Assembly: GCA_036346355.1 (NCBI GenBank)
Contig: CM070576.1
Location: 15,483,558-15,547,557 of the forward strand
Reading direction: 5' to 3'
Source: Rhipidocladum racemiflorum
Lineage: Eukaryota > Streptophyta > Magnoliopsida > Poales > Poaceae
DNA: 64,000 nt
Part shown: piece after piece, positions 47,464-60,400 of the stretch
Position numbering within the stretch: position 1 is the first letter of the stretch
How the letters are laid out: the number at the start of each line of letters is the position of its first letter
Position numbers and translations under genes: made by a program
The notes under the pieces: generated by a model
Seen by the model: the letters and a program-made list of their open reading frames with translations, nothing else
Told to the model about the DNA's origin: nothing
Database searches by the model: none

Positions 47464-48374
47464 TTTCGTGATTGGCTGTTGGTAAGTCCTCTTGCCCAGT
47501 TTTCCCCAGACGTCTCCGGGTACTTTGGGTTTGAGAAGCCAGATTTCCTGTTCTTTTTCTTTGAGGCCTCTGAACAGGATGAGGGATACCTTCTACTTTC
47601 TTTGGTATTTCAGCCCTCTCTGGTGCATTTCTTGCTGGTTCATGCGACTTAACCACGCTCTTCAGATCACAAAAATGATCAGGCAGTTCATTTGCTAAAC
47701 ACTGCAAATCTTCTTGATTTGCTTCATTAGTGCGAGGGTCATACGCGGGGATCCCAAAGGAATGCCATATGATTTCCCGGCATTTTTCATCCAATGGTTC
47801 ATTTCCTCCCCCTAATGACGGGAAAACGATCCTCGTCAAAGATGCAATTAGCGAATCGGTGTATGCAAATCTCCAGTCAGGGGTTCAAAATACCTTATTA
47901 TGGATGCACTCTCATAACCAACGTATATCCCAGACTTACAGAGAGGGCCCATTGCAGTTCGCTGTGGGGTGGTATATGTACATATACCATACAACCAAAT
48001 TTTCTAAGATGGGAAATCTTCGGGATGACCCCTTGCACTAATTGCATTGGTGAATGGATGTTGTAGGCCGATGGTCTATAGTTGATGAGTGCTGCTGCGT
48101 GCAGGACTGCGTGTCCCCAACAAGTGTTGGGCAAGTTACAACTCTGCAAGAGCGGTCGGGCTATGAACTTAATCCTCTTTATTAGTGCTTCAGCTAGTCC
48201 ATTTTGCGTATGGACATGCGGTACAGAGTGCTCATGATTATTCGATTGTCTTGTGCAATAATCATCAAATGCCTTGGAAGTAAATTCGCCGGCATTGTCC
48301 ATTCGAATGGACTTCACGCGATGATCAGGAAAAGCATTCTTAATTCTGATGATCTCGAGATCAGCTTTGCGAAT
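47402..48374 (-). pseudogene. Copia integrase, distal part, cut by the nested gypsy element
   Basis: Inserts the cDNA into the genome. 48374-47898 carries IIRIKNAFPDHRVKSIRMDNAGEF, the catalytic-core segment with its Asp, then NGLAEALIKRIKFIARPLL, which contains the E of the DDE triad, and SHLRKFGCMVYV. 47839-47402 is the variable C-terminal region rich in Lys, Arg and Pro. The frame stops at 48374, where the gypsy target duplication begins, and resumes at 57297 with the preceding residues (FIVLIDAS, KWSHTCLLSTRNHA). Confidence 0.9.
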
Positions 48375-48379
48375 GCATG
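48375..48379 (+). repeat. Target duplication of the nested gypsy, left
   Basis: GCATG, equal to 57292-57296. Confidence 0.95.
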
Positions 48380-50575
48380 TGTAACACCCCGGCATTTACT
48401 ATGCCTGAATGTTACCAAACATAAGCTAAACAACATCTAAATACCACATTTAACATCAAATTCCAGCAAAGGTGCATAGACTAAAAACCGAGATTTCGGC
48501 AGCACCTCCTTTGTTTTATCATGAATTTAAGAAACAGCAACAATATAGCATTATATGGCAATAAAAGAAACATCTAAAACAGCAATAAATAAAGTCTTAA
48601 CGACAATAAGAGACTAACATTAAGCTCTTAAGGTTCCAAGTGTCAAACAAACAATAGAACTCTCATTAACCAAGCTAAGACTTAATTTTAAAGACCATCA
48701 CACGCAATTTATTATCAAACTAAATGAATTGACTTGGGGAAACATTAAGGTGAAACAATGTGTGAGCGTGTGACTATTCCCCTTTCCCGCATGCCGTTCT
48801 CATGGTACCTAAAACAACAAGAAAACACAAGGGTGAGTTCGAAAACTCAGCAAGCATACTGCAATGAACAACAAGCATAACAACAAGTCAATATCATCTT
48901 TCATCATGTATAACATCTCATTCATGAATATTTATCAATATCATCATCAATTTGTATGCGATGTAATGCATTGCTCCTGACCCTCTGGAACCTCATACCG
49001 GTATGGGAAGTACACACCCGTCGGTGTGCACCCTTTCCTCCCTTCCATCCCGAAGATGGAGGGTGCCTACTCGCTTCCAAACACCACGTGGATGGAATCA
49101 CGACATAGGACTTACTCAATGGCGTTCCGGATTAGTCATAACTTTCTCACCGACCTTGCCGGACTAGTTAAGACTTTCTCACCGCCCTCGCCCTATCTCA
49201 TGACATGCATGCAACCATGCCAATTATCATATTTAATTCACATATTAACACATGGCATCATAATATGTTAAACATGCTCATCATATCATATCATTCATTA
49301 ACACATGGCAAGTGGACATATATCATGTAAACAATTCCATCTAATCTCAACATGCAACCTACAACTTGCTATCCATCACAACACACTTGCCTCAACCACG
49401 CGCGACGGATTGGCGGGAAGAAGAGGGCACTCCCGGGGTCACACCACCTGCACATAGGTATCACACACTCACATTTATGCCCACAAAACAGTACGCAAAC
49501 CCCCATCTAACCCGACATTACCAACTACTCGCGAAACCTAAAAATAGAGGTTCTGTCCCGTCGGGACAGCAGCCTTGCGAAAGGCATAACTTGAGTTCTG
49601 GGACTCCAAATCGAATAAACGAGTACACCGTCGCGAAGCTTAGGAAATTTCCCAACTTTTTCTAGTTATAGGGAAAGACTGATTCGGACTCTAAAATTGT
49701 TTAATCTACAGATTACCACAATCTGTTCCAGTTACGTCACAGATTTTTAGGCGCTCGGTAAAACAGCCATAACTTTCAAACGGCTGATCGGAAATTAACG
49801 TGCTTTACGTCCACGGAAAGATAATTAAATTATCTACAACTTCCTAGAAGTCCGTACGGTCTGATTCGGATTCTAAATCGACGGAAACTCGAACCCTAGT
49901 TCGACTGCTCAATCTGCCCGAAAACAGAAACGTGGACAAGTTTAGATCTAACCCAAATTACTTCAAACCAGCGCCTCCAATTGATCTAAAAACTTGATAA
50001 ACACCCTAATAACAGTACCTAGATCATCCCCAAGGATCCCCAAGATCATACCTTTGCCCAAGCGCCAAAACTCCAATCAATCTCCGCGAATCTCCTCGCG
50101 AATCGCTCCTCGCTCCACGTTCCTCGCTCCTCGCTCCTTGCTCCTCGCTCCTCGCTCCACGGGATGACTCCACAAGGTGCAGGGTGGGGAGGCCACCCTA
50201 GGGCAGCAAGGGGTGGAGGGAGGTGGTGTGGAGGTGGAGAGGTGGAGGGGTGCACGGTTTGGGGAGGGCGCACGGCTTGGGAGGCGCAAGAGGAGGTGGG
50301 GCGCAATAAGGGGGAGGTGGGGCGCAAGGGGCTGGGGAAGCCCCTTTTAACAGCCCTCAACCCAATCCTAGTCCGTTACGGAGTCCTAATCCATCCCACC
50401 AAAGCCCACCAAGGCCCAAAACTCCTCGGGAAGGCCCAAAACCCAAAGCGGCCTAAAGCGGCCGAAACGTTATTAACCCCCGATCCTTATAATTTTAACC
50501 TTATTTCCACATCTCATACTGTATTTAACCTTATCATGCTCAAAAATTAAGGATACGACACTCCGAGGTGTCACA
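48380..50575 (-). repeat. 3' LTR of the nested gypsy
   Basis: 2196 bases, bounded by the copia sequence and by the polypurine tract (- strand GAAGGGGGGAAGAA at about 50589-50576). Contains a (CTCGCTC)n-like stretch at 50098-50160 and a GGGAGGTGG-rich stretch at 50200-50340. Open frames inside are not genes. Confidence 0.95.
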
Positions 50576-50660
50576 TTCTTCCCCCCTTCAACAGGATTCG
50601 ACCTCGAATCTAAACGCACCAACACGATACCCAGCAAAACCAAAAGGTCGAATTTTCACA

Positions 50661-53600
50661 TCACATACCTGAGGCGAACAGCTCGGGATACTTCTCGCGC
50701 ATGCGAGATTCCAGCTCCCAAGTCGCTTCTCTCTCGGTCTGATGTGACCACAGGACCTTGACAAACTTAAGCGTCTGTTCTTCATCACTCGCTCCGACGT
50801 CCCCGAATTTCCACAGACGGGACTCGAAGGTGAGGTCCTCTTTGAAGCACTAATGGTTCCAATGGAACCACCAACTCCGGATCATGCAAGTATTTCCTCA
50901 ACATCGAGACATGGAACACATCATGCACACCTTGCATGGATTCCGTAGCTCTAGGCGATAGGCCAACACCGCCAACTCGGCGAGGATAGGAAAAGGCCCA
51001 ACATACCTTGGGTGAAGCTTTCCTTTGGTGCCAAACGCACCACACCCTTAGTGGGAGATACTCGCAAAATGCGCTATCACCCACCTCAAACTCCAAGTCT
51101 CGCCGCCTCACATCAAAGATAGCTCTTACATGCGCTCTGTCTGCGAGAAGGTTCTGCCGAACCTCCGACACGATCAACAATCTGCTGAACCCAATCCGGC
51201 CCAAGAATAGCTCTCTCGCCCCTGACATCCCAACAAAGTGGCGATCTGCACTTCCGACCATACTGATTACCTCATAAGGAGCGGCCAGGATCTTTGGAAT
51301 GGTAGCTGTTATTGTAAGCAAACTCTGCAAGGGGCAAATGGTCTTCCCAGCTACCCTTCCAAGCCATCACACGAGGCCCCGAGCATGTCCTCCAAAGTTT
51401 GGATGGTACGCTCCAGATCGCCCATCTGTCTGAGGGTGAAAAGCGGTACTAAGGCAAAGCTGCGTACCCAAAGCACTCTGCAAACTCTCCCAGAACTTGG
51501 AGACGAACTTCGCATCCCGATCGGAGATAATGGTCTTGGGTACACCATGCAATCTCACAATCTCCCGCACATAGATGGGAGCCAACTCGCTCATTGAATT
51601 GGTCGATGCGGATGGGAATGAAATGCGCAGACTTGCCGAGACGGTCCACCACAACCCAAACGGCATCCTTCCTCGTGGAGAACGAGGTAGACCAACCACG
51701 AAATCCATGGAGATGTCATCCCATGGCCACACAGAACCTCCAATGGTCGTAACGGCCGGTAGGGACGCTTATGCTCAGCTTTGATCTTCCGGCAAATCCC
51801 ACAAGACGCCACAAACTTGGCAATATCCACTCTCATCCTTTTCCACGAGAAATTCTTCTTCAAGTCCTGTACATCTTGGTCTCTCCAGGATGGACCGTGT
51901 CTGGGTGCGATGAGCTTCTTCAGGATGTCTTCTTTCACTTGAGATTTGGGCACGCGCGCACGGCCACTGAAACCTCAAAGCTCCGCATCATCAACGGTAA
52001 AGTCTCCCAACTTGCCATCCTCAAGGCGTTTCCTCACCTCTTTGGAGCAAGCGATCATCTTCTTTGTGCCTCCCGCTGCACGCCGGGAATCGGCCCGACT
52101 CAAGAATCAATTGAGTTTCAGCTTGCACGGTCCCATAAGCAGTAGGGAGACTCCCAAGCGCTCAAAATCAGCAACAAGACAATCAACAACAGGGGCATTG
52201 TCTTGCGAGAGCGTCGGCCACCACATTTGCCTTCCCGGACGATCTTGGATAGTGAGGTCATAATCCTTTATCAATTCTAGCCACCTCCTCCGCCTCAAGT
52301 TCAAATCTTTACGAGTAAAGATGTACTTGAGGCTCTTGTGATCGATGAAAATATCACAAGACTCGCCCGTCTGAGTAATGCCTCCATATCTTCAATGCAA
52401 ACACCACAGCGGCTAGCTCAAGATCATGCGTGGGATAGTTCTGCTCATGCTTTTTCAACTGCCTCGAAGCATAAGCAATCACCTTGCCCTCTTGCATGAG
52501 CACACACCCAAGTCCCAATCGAGAAGCATCGAATAAGCAGTGAAGCGCTTCCGGCTCGGGAAGGGTAAGAACAGAGGCTGATCACTAACTTCTCCTTCAA
52601 AGTGCGTTGTGTTCACACTCTGCGATCCTTTGGAACTTCATCCCTTTACGAGTCAGGTTGTGAAAGTGGCTTGGCAATGATAGAGAAATCCTGCACAAAA
52701 CGCCGATAGTATCCAGCCAACCCAAGGAAACTACGCACCTCTTTGACATTGGAAGGCCTCTTCCAATCCAGCTATTTGAGACTTTGCTAGGATCTACCGA
52801 TATGCCCTCTGGATTGATGATGTGGCCAAGAAAACCCACTTCGAAATCCAACTCGCACTTTTTCAGCTTAGCAAAGAATTGATTCTCCTCAGGGTACTCG
52901 GCACAAGCCTCAAGTGTCGCTCATGCTCCTCTTCCGATTTAGAGTAAATCAGAATGTCATCGATGAACACTACCACAAACTCATCAAGGTACTTGTGTAG
53001 CATCTTGTTCATCGCCTCCATAAAGACGGCGAGGAGCATTAGTTAGTCCAAAAGACATAACTTTAAATTCATAATGCCCATACCTAGTGGAGAAAGCGAT
53101 CTTCTCAATGTCCTGCTCCCTCACACGGATCGATTGTACCGATCAAGATCAATTTTGGAGAACACCTTTGCTCCCTTGATTGGTCAAACAGATCCTCGTC
53201 TGCAGGCAAAGGATACTTGTTTTTGATTGTCACTTGGTTAAGAGCACGATAATCAATGCACATACGCCAACTTCCATCCTTCTTCGAGACGAAGAGGGCG
53301 GGTGCTCCCCATGGCGATACGCTACGCCCGAATGAAGCCTTTGGCCAACAGATCCTCCAATCGCTTCTTCAACTCGTCTTGAAAAGGTCGAGCTAAGCTA
53401 GCGGTATGGAAAGATAGAAATAGGTCGAGTGCCGGAGCAAGATCAATACGAAACTCCACATTCCTCACAGGAGGTAGACCAGGCAACTCGTCAGTGAACA
53501 CATCAACGAACTCCTTCACTACAGAAATCTCCTCAATGGGAATCGAGGAAGATGGTTTCTCAGACAAAGTCATGAGGAAACCCAATAGCCTCAAACGCCG

Positions 53601-53870
53601 ACCCGGAAAACAAACTAGTCAAAGCAAAGACGGAGGCTGGAGGGTATACCACCCTGAAAGGTCAACTCTTCCCGGACGGGCCTGCAAGAAACCGTCTTCC
53701 GAAACAACAGATCTTAGCACTGCATCGATGCAGCGATCCATGCCCAAAATGACATCAAAAGGAGCCAACTGGATCACCATGAGATTGGCAAAGAAAACCT
53801 CATCATCAATGGCAATGGTGCAACCAGGCAAACCAAAGAACTAGCAATCAACCCCGGAGAATCGACTAAC
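50661..53870 (-). pseudogene. Nested gypsy pol: protease, RT, RNase H, integrase, chromodomain (frame-broken)
   Basis: - strand order: protease end at about 53740 (APFDVILGMDRC); RT from 53594 (FVDVFTDELPGLPP, DELKKRLEDLLAKGF), with the catalytic FIDDILI region near 52950; RT thumb at about 52850 (VGFLGHIINPEGI); RNase H about 52600-52180 (WLELIKDYDLTIQDRPGR); integrase zinc region and core 51980-51350 (WPWDDISMDFVVGLPRSPRG, VDRLGKSAHFIPIRIDQF, RDAKFVSKFWESLQ, TAFHPQTDG); GPY-type region near 51000; chromodomain 50760-50680 (KFVKVLWSHQTEREATWELE), stop at 50661. Frame changes occur as compensating one-base indels, for example either side of 51650-51590. Enzymatic motifs are well kept. Confidence 0.9.
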
Positions 53871-54772
53871 ACGGACTCGAGAAATCCTGAACTCCCAACT
53901 TAGCTCTACTAGCAAACTCCGACGACACAAAAGAATAGGATGCTCAGGAATCAAATAGAACAAAGGCATCAACGGAATCCACGAGCAGAGTACGAAACCA
54001 CTACGGATGCCCGGCGACTCGGCGGTCGGCAGCGCGTACACTCCTGGTGGCGTCGGGACAGAAGAGCCCCGACTCGGTGATGCCCCAACAAAGTGAGGCG
54101 GAGGAGGCAAGCGAGGAGGCCAGGCAGCTGCGGGCACGATAAACCGCTGGTGGCGCCACGCAAAGGGTGGTGAGAAACAGAGCAGCCATCATGTGCACCG
54201 ATCCTCTAGAAGACGCTGGAGTGGGAGGAGAAGGCACCGTCTCCCTCTTGATGATGCTACCGGGATTCATCCCAGACTCGCCCCATATGGCGGGCTTGCC
54301 ACGGTGGTTGCAATTCCGGTCCAACCACACTCTAAAGCACGGTGCTCACCACCGCACTCGAAACGATCCGCGAAAATCCAATACAAAACACTTTTCTTTT
54401 GGTTCAGCTCAACTAAAGCCAAGAAAAGCAAATAAACCGACCGGCCGTAACGAGCAGAGAACAACCGAAGGGAACCACCATCAACTCTTCTATTTGACTC
54501 CAGTCAACTACCCGATCAAGGACGTAAAGGATAAGCACTCTTCTCCTACGAGGGTTAATAGTTCTTCGGTGATGGCGCTAACCAGCCACACCGTCAAACC
54601 TCACCGTTACTATGAACCAAAAGAGGTGACCGAAACCCTTCGGCACCACAACCCCACTTTTATCACCACAACAGGAACAATCCAATCATTTATACAGACC
54701 AGACTCGCAACTCTCTGGGAGCCTGCTTTGGCCTCCACGCCCACGGCGTCCACGGCTTCTACCCCTCGGCAT
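53871..54772 (-). pseudogene. Nested gypsy gag, internally deleted
   Basis: A plausible polyprotein start is ATG 54772 (MPRGRSRGRRGRGG), which stops near 54686. A nucleocapsid knuckle remnant (CNHRGKP.H) lies near 54310-54290. Only about 450 bases separate them, whereas a chromovirus gag usually needs about 1 kb, so most of the capsid region seems missing. The 204-codon + strand frame at 54167-54781 has no family motif and is judged a shadow. Confidence 0.6.
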
Positions 54773-55077
54773 GGCCGCTAGACAGACAACCACCCAAACA
54801 CGAAAGCACACAATCAAGATCATAGATCAAACATCATTATAAGCATATTCCTTATCACATAATCAAGCGCGATGCAATGATGAACCAAAACCCATCCTCT
54901 TGTGCAACCAAGTGTGTCAGATTTTAGATTAGTTATACCACTTTTACAAGTTTTAACGTTGCTATCCTATAACAAGGTTTTAGTTAGAACCTAAGCCATG
55001 TTTCTAAGTTATTCCACATCACATTCTAGTTGTACCCTATAGCATGACACTTGAAAATTCACATTCCAAGGACCTCT
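54773..55077 (-). other. 5' untranslated leader of the nested gypsy
   Basis: About 300 AT-rich bases between primer-binding site and gag start. No coding seen. Confidence 0.6.
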
Positions 55078-55094
55078 GACCGCTTCGATACCAA
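55078..55094 (-). other. Primer-binding site of the nested gypsy
   Basis: TTGGTATCGAAGCGGTC two bases inside the 5' LTR, close to the TGGTATCAGAGC complement of initiator tRNA-Met. Confidence 0.7.
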
Positions 55095-55096
55095 TC

Positions 55097-57291
55097 TGTA
55101 ACACCCGGCATTTACTATGCCGAATGTTACCAAACATAAGCTAAACAACATCTAAATACCACATTTAACATCAAATTCCAGCAAAGGTGCATAGACTAAA
55201 ACCGAGATTTGGCAGCACCTCCTTTGTTTTATCATGAATTTAAGAAACAGCAACAATATAGCATTATATGGCAATAAAAGAAACATCTAAAACAGCAATA
55301 AATAAAGTCTTAACGACAATAAGAGACTAACATTAAGCTCTTAAGGTTCCAAGTGTCAAACAAACAATAGAACTCTCATTAACCAAGCTAAGACTTAATT
55401 TTAAAGACCATCACACGCAATTTATTATCAAACTAAATGAATTGACTTGGGGAAACATTAAGGTGAAACAATGTGTGAGCGTGTGACTATTCCCTTTCCG
55501 CATGCCGTTCTCATGGTACCTAAAACAACAAGAAAACACAAGGGTGAGTTCGAAAACTCAGCAAGCATGCTGCAATGAACAACAAGCATAACAACAAGTC
55601 AATATCATCTTTCATCATGTATAACATCTCATTCATGAATATTTATCAATATCATCATCAATTTGTATGCGATGTAATGCATTGCTCCTGACCCTCTGGA
55701 ACCTCATACCGGTATGGGAAGTACACACCCGTCGGTGTGCACCCTTTCCTCCCTTCCATCCCGAAGATGGAGGGTGCCTACTCGCTTCCAAACACCACGT
55801 GGATGGAATCACGACATAGGACTTACTCAATGGCGTTCCGGATTAGTCATAACTTTCTCACCGACCTTGCCGGACTAGTTAAGACTTTCTCACCGCCCTC
55901 GCCCTATCTCATGACATGCATGCAACCATGCCAATTATCATATTTAATTCACATATTAACACATGGCATCATAATATGTTAAACATGCTCATCATATCAT
56001 ATCATTCATTAACACATGGCAAGTGGACATATATCATGTAAACAATTCCATCTAATCTCAACATGCAACCTACAACTTGCTATCCATCACAACACACTTG
56101 CCTCAACCACGCGCGACGGATTGGCGGGAAGAAGAGGGCACTCCCGGGGTCACACCACCTGCACATAGGTATCACACACTCACATTTATGCCCACAAAAC
56201 AGTACGCAAACCCCCATCTAACCCGACATTACCAACTACTCGCGAAACCTAAAAATAGAGGTTCTGTCCCGTCGGGACAGCAGCCTTGCGAAAGGCATAA
56301 CTTGAGTTCTGGGACTCCAAATCGAATAAACGAGTACACCGTCGCGAAGCTTAGGAAATTTCCCAACTTTTTCTAGTTATAGGGAAAGACTGATTCGGAC
56401 TCTAAAATTGTTTAATCTACAGATTACCACAATCTGTTCCAGTTACGTCACAGATTTTTAGGCGCTCGGTAAAACAGCCATAACTTTCAAACGGCTGATC
56501 GGAAATTAACGTGCTTTACGTCCACGGAAAGATAATTAAATTATCTACAACTTCCTAGAAGTCCGTACGGTCTGATTCGGATTCTAAATCGACGGAAACT
56601 CGAACCCTAGTTCGACTGCTCAATCTGCCCGAAAACAGAAACGTGGACAAGTTTAGATCTAACCCAAATTACTTCAAACCAGCGCCTCCAATTGATCTAA
56701 AAACTTGATAAACACCCTAATAACAGTACCTAGATCATCCCCAAGGATCCCCAAGATCATACCTTTGCCCGAGCGCCAAAACTCCAATCAATCTCCGCGA
56801 ATCTCCTCGCGAATCGCTCCCTCGCTCCACGTTCCTCGCTCCTCGCTCCTTGCTCCTCGCTCCTCGCTCCACGGGATGACTCCACAAGGTGCAGGGTGGG
56901 GAGGCCACCCTAGGGCAGCAAGGGGTGGAGGGGAGGTGGTGTGGAGGTGGAGAGGTGGAGGGTGCACGGTTTGGGAGGAGGCGCACGGCTTGGGAGGCGC
57001 AGAGGGGGAGGTGGGGCGCAATAAGGGGAGGTGGGGCGCAAGGGGCTGGGGAAGCCCCTTTAACAGCCCTCAACCCAATCCTAGTCCGTTACGGAGTCCT
57101 AATCCATCCCACCAAAGCCCACCAAGGCCCAAAACTCCTCGGGAAGGCCCAAAACCCAAAACGGCCAGGAAAGCGGCCGGAAACGTTATTAACCCCCGAT
57201 CCTTATGATTTTAACCTTATTTCCACATCTCATACTGTATTTAACCTTATCATGCTCAAAAATTAAGGATACGACACTCCGAGGTGTCACA
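55097..57291 (-). repeat. 5' LTR of the nested gypsy
   Basis: 2195 bases, near-identical partner of the 48380 copy. The open frames at 55633-56376 are the same as those at 48922-49665, confirming duplication. Confidence 0.95.
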
Positions 57292-57296
57292 GCATG
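57292..57296 (+). repeat. Target duplication of the nested gypsy, right
   Basis: GCATG, equal to 48375-48379. Confidence 0.95.
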
Positions 57297-57790
57297 ATTC
57301 CTTGTTGACAGCAAACATGTATGCGACCATTTCAAGGAAGCATCAATGAGCACTATAAAGTATCGAAACGGCCCCGACAAGGGCTGAATCGGGCCACAAA
57401 TATCCCTCTGAATGCGTTCCAGGAATACAGGGATTTCTTTTTGCACTTTCATAACAGAGGGTCTAGTTATTAATTTCCCGGTGGCACATGCATGGCACAC
57501 AAAATCTTCATGATTCGGAAAATTTTTAACATTAATGCCATGACCTTATGAGTTGTTAACTATATTTCTCATCATTCTAAGACCAAGATGACCTAAATAT
57601 ACAATGCCATAAAGGAAAATAATTGAGCTTCTAAAGAAGTATACCTGCGTGTGTATTGATTCTCGTGTAGTACAACCAAGATTCATATGAGGGATATTTT
57701 TCTAATACCATTTTTTTTCATATTCCGCGTGCTTCACAATGCACAAATGCTCTTTGCCATTTTCTTCATTGGTTTCTACGTGAAACCTAT
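57297..57790 (-). pseudogene. Copia GAG-pre-integrase and start of integrase
   Basis: - strand 57500-57297 reads CHACATGKLITRP, the zinc-binding end of the pre-integrase domain. Then come IQRDICGPIQPLSGPFRYFIVLIDASLKWS, holding the first catalytic Asp of the integrase core, and the break caused by the gypsy insertion. Upstream (57600-57500) LGHLGLRMMRNIV-like residues belong to the pre-integrase domain. Confidence 0.85.
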
Positions 57791-57801
57791 TGGCGCGGAT
57801 A

Positions 57802-58030
57802 TCATTGAAAACTTAAGAGAGTGCGTGTTGATTCAGGGTACAAAAGGGCTTCTTCAATTACCAAAGTTGTACCCATTGGCAATATAATTGTGGCTTTTCC
57901 AGAGCCTATTATATGCGTATCGCTTCCTGCGATTTTCGTAATCCTTCTAGCGTTCTTCGTGATCGTCTGGAAGTATTTCGACTCTCTTAAGATGGTATTA
58001 GCTTTGTCTACTATCAACAATGCATATCTC
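57802..58030 (-). pseudogene. Copia protease
   Basis: Processes the polyprotein. The - strand reads IIGSGKATIILPMGT and LVIEEALLYPESTRTLLSF, typical of copia proteases. The active-site region is split between frames: CIVDS appears in one frame near 58020 and TILRES continues in another, so a one-base change has broken the D-S-G motif. Confidence 0.8.
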
Positions 58031-58099
58031 CTCTATTTGGGCGCTACACAATTTCTCAATGAAAAGAAATATAATTATAATCATACAGTGGCAAAGTAA

Positions 58100-58576
58100 T
58101 TCAAAAATATTACTTGCAAATATAGAATACTGGAATAAAGAATAAATTGCAATTCTATTCATGAGAAAAGAAAATGTATGCTCTTCGAGAGCTTACAATT
58201 CATTACTCAAAATTCATTAACAACCACGGTTCTGTAGTCTGCAAAATTTCAAGTAATTCAATCTTCTTGCTGTGCTTAGAGCAAGATGGTGGACTTGAGC
58301 TTCTCGAACCGCTTCTGAAGTGCAGTTTATAACTCAAGTACACTCACCTCAGCCATGTATTCATTCTTCAGAGTGGCTGAAAGGTGATGTCTGAGAAAGG
58401 GCAAAGTTTGATCATTTTGCTCGGCATTAGGTTGTGCGTCCTACGAGGACCCTAAGCCACATTTGGAGCTTCTTGCTCGCAAGCATGATCTTCAAATTTG
58501 ATGCCCATGTGAGATAGTTCTGTCCATTCGGGGTCAGTTCTTCAAACTCACGTTTGACAATGCCAGGTATTTGCAT
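58100..58576 (-). pseudogene. Copia gag, N-terminal part
   Basis: From ATG 58576 the - strand encodes MQIPGIVKREFEELTPNGQN, then YLTWASNLKIMLASKKLQMW, the gag N terminus of copia elements of the grass group. Coding decays after about 58440. The distance to the protease (about 450 bases) is short for a full copia gag, so part of gag is missing. Confidence 0.8.
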
Positions 58577-58794
58577 ATTCACAAGATTCTTTTTTTAGAT
58601 TACTTCGTGTAATCTAATAGATAGTGGTTGCAAAAATTCATAAATGCATAAAAAAATTCTCATAAATTTCCAGTAAACTAAAAGAAAACAATAATTACAA
58701 GATTCATAAATACAAGATTCATAATTACGGGATTCATAAATGCAAGATTCATATATACACAGATTCATAAATATTCATAAAGATTCATAAATAC

Positions 58795-59075
58795 AGCTTC
58801 GTGCATGTATGTGATCGGCTTCGTTCATGCGATCAGATTTATGCGCGCGATCGACTTCATGTATGCCATCGGATTCATGTGCATGATCGACTTCGTGCGA
58901 TCTGTTTCATATGCACGATCGGCTTCGTGCATGCGATCGGATTCATATGCATGATCGACTTCATGCGATCTGTTTCATGTGCGTGATCGACTTCATGCAG
59001 GCGATCGGATTCATACGTGCGGTCGGCTTTGTGTGCACGATCGGCTTCGTGCGATCGGCATAGCGCGGCTTCATG
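58795..59075 (+). repeat. Minisatellite (GATCGGCTTCGTGCATGC)
   Basis: At least ten imperfect copies of a 24-36 base unit with gcgatcggattcat and gatcgacttc. It encodes a His/Asp-rich repeat on the - strand, probably without meaning. Confidence 0.85.
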
Positions 59076-60069
59076 CGTCTTGTATTTATCGATTCCATGC
59101 ACGCGTCGGCCTTCTTGGCGCTGACGGTGGCCGCGTCGTCGGCATGCTTGAATTTCCAATGAATTATATTAAGGTAATTTTTCATCATTACTTGATAACA
59201 GAAAATAAATTTCAACATAAATTAAATGCGGTGTAATGCTAATTACAACTTATGTAACTCTCGTTGGTTGGGAGCGAAAACAGTGCGAATATCTCCGTCA
59301 ATTCGACTCTTGGCCAGGTCAACCTGCCCCTAGGGCTCACATGAGGGAGGGAGCACTTCCCGTTTCCGGGTGCCAATTAAAGAACCAAGCCTCATGTGTG
59401 TTTTCCTAGACACCAATTGTCTCATGTCTGTTTATTCATTACCAAAATTAAATCCCAACCACTCAGGTTCTCATAAAATGTTGTATGAAATATTCTGGAA
59501 TTTTCCTAGCACTTTTCATAATTTCTGCTAATTTCCAAGCAATTTTCAGAATTGCTTGTGTAATAGAAAATAATTTACCACATAGTAGCGGCTATAGGCC
59601 TCGGAGCATGACGGGGCGGCTCGAGCCGGGCGCGAGGCGGCCGGCGACGATCATGAGCCGAGGCGGTGGCATGCCGCAAGGCTTGTCGGCGGCGCCGGTT
59701 GCATGGTCGCATGCTACGGCCAGATGCAATGCAAGCAAACATGCATGTCCTTCAATTCCTCACGTCTACCCACATGCATGCATGAGGCAATTCGGTTGCA
59801 TCCAGGAAAGAGCATGCATGCACAGTGCGTATCAGATGCCTTGATTCTTCTTGAATCTCGATCGTGTATGCACTAGTTCGTGATGATGCAAACACGCATG
59901 CATAGCGCATATACAGCAGCAGTCTGCGAGGCCATGACGCAGCCAGCGGCGATGGCTTCGCTGCGCGAGGGGAGCACTGGCGCGGCGACGGGCGGCTCCA
60001 GGCGCGGTGACGCCTACGGGCGTGGCGACGGGCGGTTCTGGCCAGATCCGGTGAGGTGCCTTCTGGGCA

Positions 60070-60400
60070 TCCGGGGTATGTGATGGCTTCGTGCCCACGT
60101 ACTGTTGCTTCGTGATAGGGCTTCGTGCCGATGTACTATAGCGATCTGTAGCTTCATGCTACGATCTGCGAAAGTTGTTGTGAACTTGTAGCTTCGTGCC
60201 ACGTTGATGAACACGGTACTTAGATGCGTAGATTAGATGCATACTCGTAGCTTCATGCCACGATTAGATGCATTCATACTATGTACTAGAGAAACACCGC
60301 GAACTCGTAGCTTCGTGCCACGATTAGATGCATTCATACTATGTACTAGAGAAACACCGCAAACTCGTAGCTTCGTGCCACATAGATGCGCGTAAAGAAT
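60070..60400 (+). repeat. Minisatellite (CTCGTAGCTTCGTGCCACG)
   Basis: Seven or so copies of gtagcttcgtgccac, three of them in a 63-base unit with attagatgcattcatacta and tgtactagagaaacaccgc. Confidence 0.85.

Larger units (their letters stand above)
48380..57291 (-). mobile_element. Ty3/gypsy chromovirus (Tekay/Del-like), nested in the copia integrase
   Basis: Two LTRs of 2.2 kb (48380-50575 and 55097-57291), starting TGTGACACC and ending GTGTTACA on the - strand, enclose a 4.5 kb internal region and are flanked by GCATG duplications. PBS and polypurine tract sit at the expected inner edges. Protease, RT, RNase H, integrase and a C-terminal chromodomain are present, while gag is much too short. 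The LTRs are nearly identical, mostly differing by single-base length changes, so the insertion is recent. Confidence 0.95.

Noticed and set aside
54167..54781. 204-codon open frame on the + strand
   Set aside because: It lies opposite the gag/protease remnants of the - strand gypsy, shows no family motif and contains low-complexity Thr/Ser/Ala ends.
58961..59218. His/Asp-repeat protein on the - strand
   Set aside because: Encoded only by the copia leader minisatellite. No start context or relatives recognised.
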